Shown here one piece after another: positions 15,780 to 16,834 of a stretch of 16,834 bases of DNA. Location of the stretch: positions 1-16,834 of the forward strand of contig CAITIF010000067.1 of assembly GCA_903892365.1 (NCBI GenBank). Reading direction: 5' to 3'. Source of the DNA: an uncultured Pirellula sp. GTDB lineage: Bacteria > Planctomycetota > Planctomycetia > Pirellulales > Pirellulaceae. Both the position numbers and the translations under genes were made by a program. Every line of letters begins with the position of its first letter. The first letter of the stretch is position 1. Below the pieces are notes generated by a model. It saw only the letters and a program-made list of their open reading frames with translations. It did no database searches and was not told the DNA's origin.

Positions 15780-16559
15780 ATGGATTATCAATTTACGGAT
15801 CCGACTTGGCAGTTGGGCATGATCACACCGATTGTGCTTGGGGCTTTGTCCTATCTTTTCTTGCAACACGGCGTGCTTGCAAAGTCAAAACAACTCATTG
15901 CAGCTGGGGTTATTTCTCTTTGCGGGGCGATTGTCTTCGCGATTGGATTTGCTCCTTCTACGATAGAGGCCGTAATGCTGATGTGCTTCTGTTCCATCGC
16001 GACGGTAGGTGGAATTAGCTTTTTGGTGGCACGCGAGCCAGTGTATGCGGCCTTGGGGTTTGCGACTGCGGTTCTTTCAACATGCGGAATCATGTTCATG
16101 CAGTCGGCCTTGTTTTTGGCAGCTGCTACCATGATCGTCTATGCAGGTGCCACGATCATTATCTTCTTGTTTGTTCTGATGTTTGCTCAGCAGACGCAGC
16201 TAAGAACTTATGACGTTCAGTTGACGCACCCAGTCGTGGCGGCTGCCATCGGTGCTGTATTGCTAATTACGATTGCCATGTGCGTCACCGGAGAGAAGGG
16301 CATCAAGTTGGCTTCTCCAGACGCTTCGCGTCCGTATAGCGGTGCAGTTTTGCCTGAAGACCTGCGGTCGAAGGCTGCCACCGATTTCTTGAAAACGCGA
16401 CCGATCGAGTCCATGTCGGTGCCGGGCACAACGGCTGGATTGGGCCGTTCGTTGTACACAGATTATTTGATTGCAGTTGAACTTGCGGGCGCTGTCTTGC
16501 TAGTCGCAACCATTGGAGCGATTGCTTTGGCCCAACGACCAGCGGAGAATTTATCATGA
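15780..16559 (+). CDS. nuoJ: NADH-quinone oxidoreductase subunit J with N-terminal membrane extension
   Basis: A 259-residue membrane subunit of the proton-pumping arm. The NuoJ core begins around residue 60 and includes VAREPVYAALGF and the helix AAATMIVYAGATIIIFLFVLMF, whose pi-bulge glycine region (YAGA) is conserved. Compared with the Escherichia coli protein (184 residues), about 55-60 residues with two extra hydrophobic segments (about 14-30 and 38-57) precede the core. A polar loop of about 60 residues lies before the last helix. ATG 15780, 19 bp after nuoI, is preferred; the in-frame ATG 15681 would overlap nuoI by 80 bp and add a basic non-membrane stretch. The ribosome site is weak. 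The stop overlaps nuoK as ATGA. Confidence 0.92.
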   Translation: MDYQFTDPTWQLGMITPIVLGALSYLFLQHGVLAKSKQLIAAGVISLCGAIVFAIGFAPSTIEAVMLMCFCSIATVGGISFLVAREPVYAALGFATAVLSTCGIMFMQSALFLAAATMIVYAGATIIIFLFVLMFAQQTQLRTYDVQLTHPVVAAAIGAVLLITIAMCVTGEKGIKLASPDASRPYSGAVLPEDLRSKAATDFLKTRPIESMSVPGTTAGLGRSLYTDYLIAVELAGAVLLVATIGAIALAQRPAENLS

Positions 16560-16834
16560 ATGATACGATCACTCAAAATTTGCTTGTCTTTGGTGGGGTG
16601 TTGTTTTGCGCAGGACTTGTTGGCTTCTTGAGCCGACGGTCGCTGATTCTGATGTTTCTGTCGCTCGAGATGATGCTGTCGGGTGTCAGTGTGAATCTGA
16701 TTACCTTTGCCAGACATCACCAAAATTATCAGGGGCAGATTCTCGCGATCATGGTGTTAACGATTGCTGCATGTGAAGCGGCGATTGCTCTGGCATTAGT
16801 TGTTTCGTTGTATCGCCGCAAAGCAACCTTGGAT
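16556..16834 (+). CDS. nuoK: NADH-quinone oxidoreductase subunit K, cut by the window's right edge
   Basis: The frame is open to the last base, giving 93 residues, close to the usual length of about 100 for the family, so only a few codons and the stop are missing. Three hydrophobic helices (about 8-24, 29-52, 62-84) match NuoK, an MrpC-like antiporter-related subunit. The two conserved membrane glutamates needed for proton translocation are E38 in LSLEMMLSG and E74 in TIAACEAAIALAL. The start ATG 16556 overlaps the nuoJ stop by four bases, indicating coupled translation. nuoL, nuoM and nuoN are expected beyond the edge. Confidence 0.95.
   Translation, partial: MNDTITQNLLVFGGVLFCAGLVGFLSRRSLILMFLSLEMMLSGVSVNLITFARHHQNYQGQILAIMVLTIAACEAAIALALVVSLYRRKATLD

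Noticed and set aside
1..16834. tRNA/rRNA genes, CRISPR arrays, insertion sequences or attachment sites
   Set aside because: No cloverleaf-like segment, regularly spaced repeat, transposase or integrase motif was noticed while reading; coding sequence fills nearly all the window.

Overview
The window is a stretch of bacterial chromosome with all genes on the + strand. It most likely comes from a member of the Planctomycetota (Pirellulaceae-like). The strongest clue is an exported PSCyt1/PSCyt2(DUF1549)/PSD1(DUF1553) protein followed directly by a Tat-exported DUF1501 protein, a pairing greatly expanded in planctomycetes. No RNA gene, insertion sequence, integrase or CRISPR array was seen. Coding density is high and both edges cut through genes.

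Left half (1-7231): a tightly spaced four-gene cluster. First comes the 3' part of a KAP-type P-loop NTPase whose two membrane helices lie between Walker A and Walker B. It overlaps (ATGA) a secreted protein of unknown function that looks like an alpha/alpha-toroid. After 48 bp comes a 1029-residue exported cytochrome-like protein with two CxxCH sites and a central NPCBM-like domain, and 9 bp later the DUF1501 protein. Spacing suggests one transcript whose promoter lies left of the window.

Middle (7232-7441): a 210-bp intergenic region, the main regulatory site seen. It holds a 7-bp GC-containing hairpin, an AT-rich inverted repeat, a sigma-70-like promoter (ATGACA, 16 bp, TACAAT) and, just after the predicted transcription start, a perfect palindrome TTTGTGAAA-CT-TTTCACAAA. 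It contains the Rex redox-repressor consensus TTGTGAA-N4-TTCACAA. Next to NADH dehydrogenase genes this suggests control by the cellular NADH/NAD+ ratio.

Right half (7442-16834): respiratory complex I genes in canonical order, nuoA-B-C-D-E-F-G-H-I-J and nearly all of nuoK, which runs off the edge. nuoC and nuoD are separate. The NADH-input module (nuoE, nuoF, nuoG) is present, so this is a full NADH-oxidising enzyme rather than an 11-subunit type; nuoL-M-N are expected beyond the edge. Genes overlap by 4-16 bp or are separated by 4-19 bp, except for 152 bp before nuoG and 69 bp before nuoH. Unusual points are a short NuoG (570 residues) that keeps all four ligands of the off-pathway N7 cluster, a NuoJ with extra N-terminal membrane segments, and a TTG start for nuoB directly after an in-frame stop.

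For an undescribed system, the best candidates are the KAP NTPase/secreted-toroid pair joined to the planctomycete cytochrome/DUF1501 pair, and the inferred Rex-nuo circuit.
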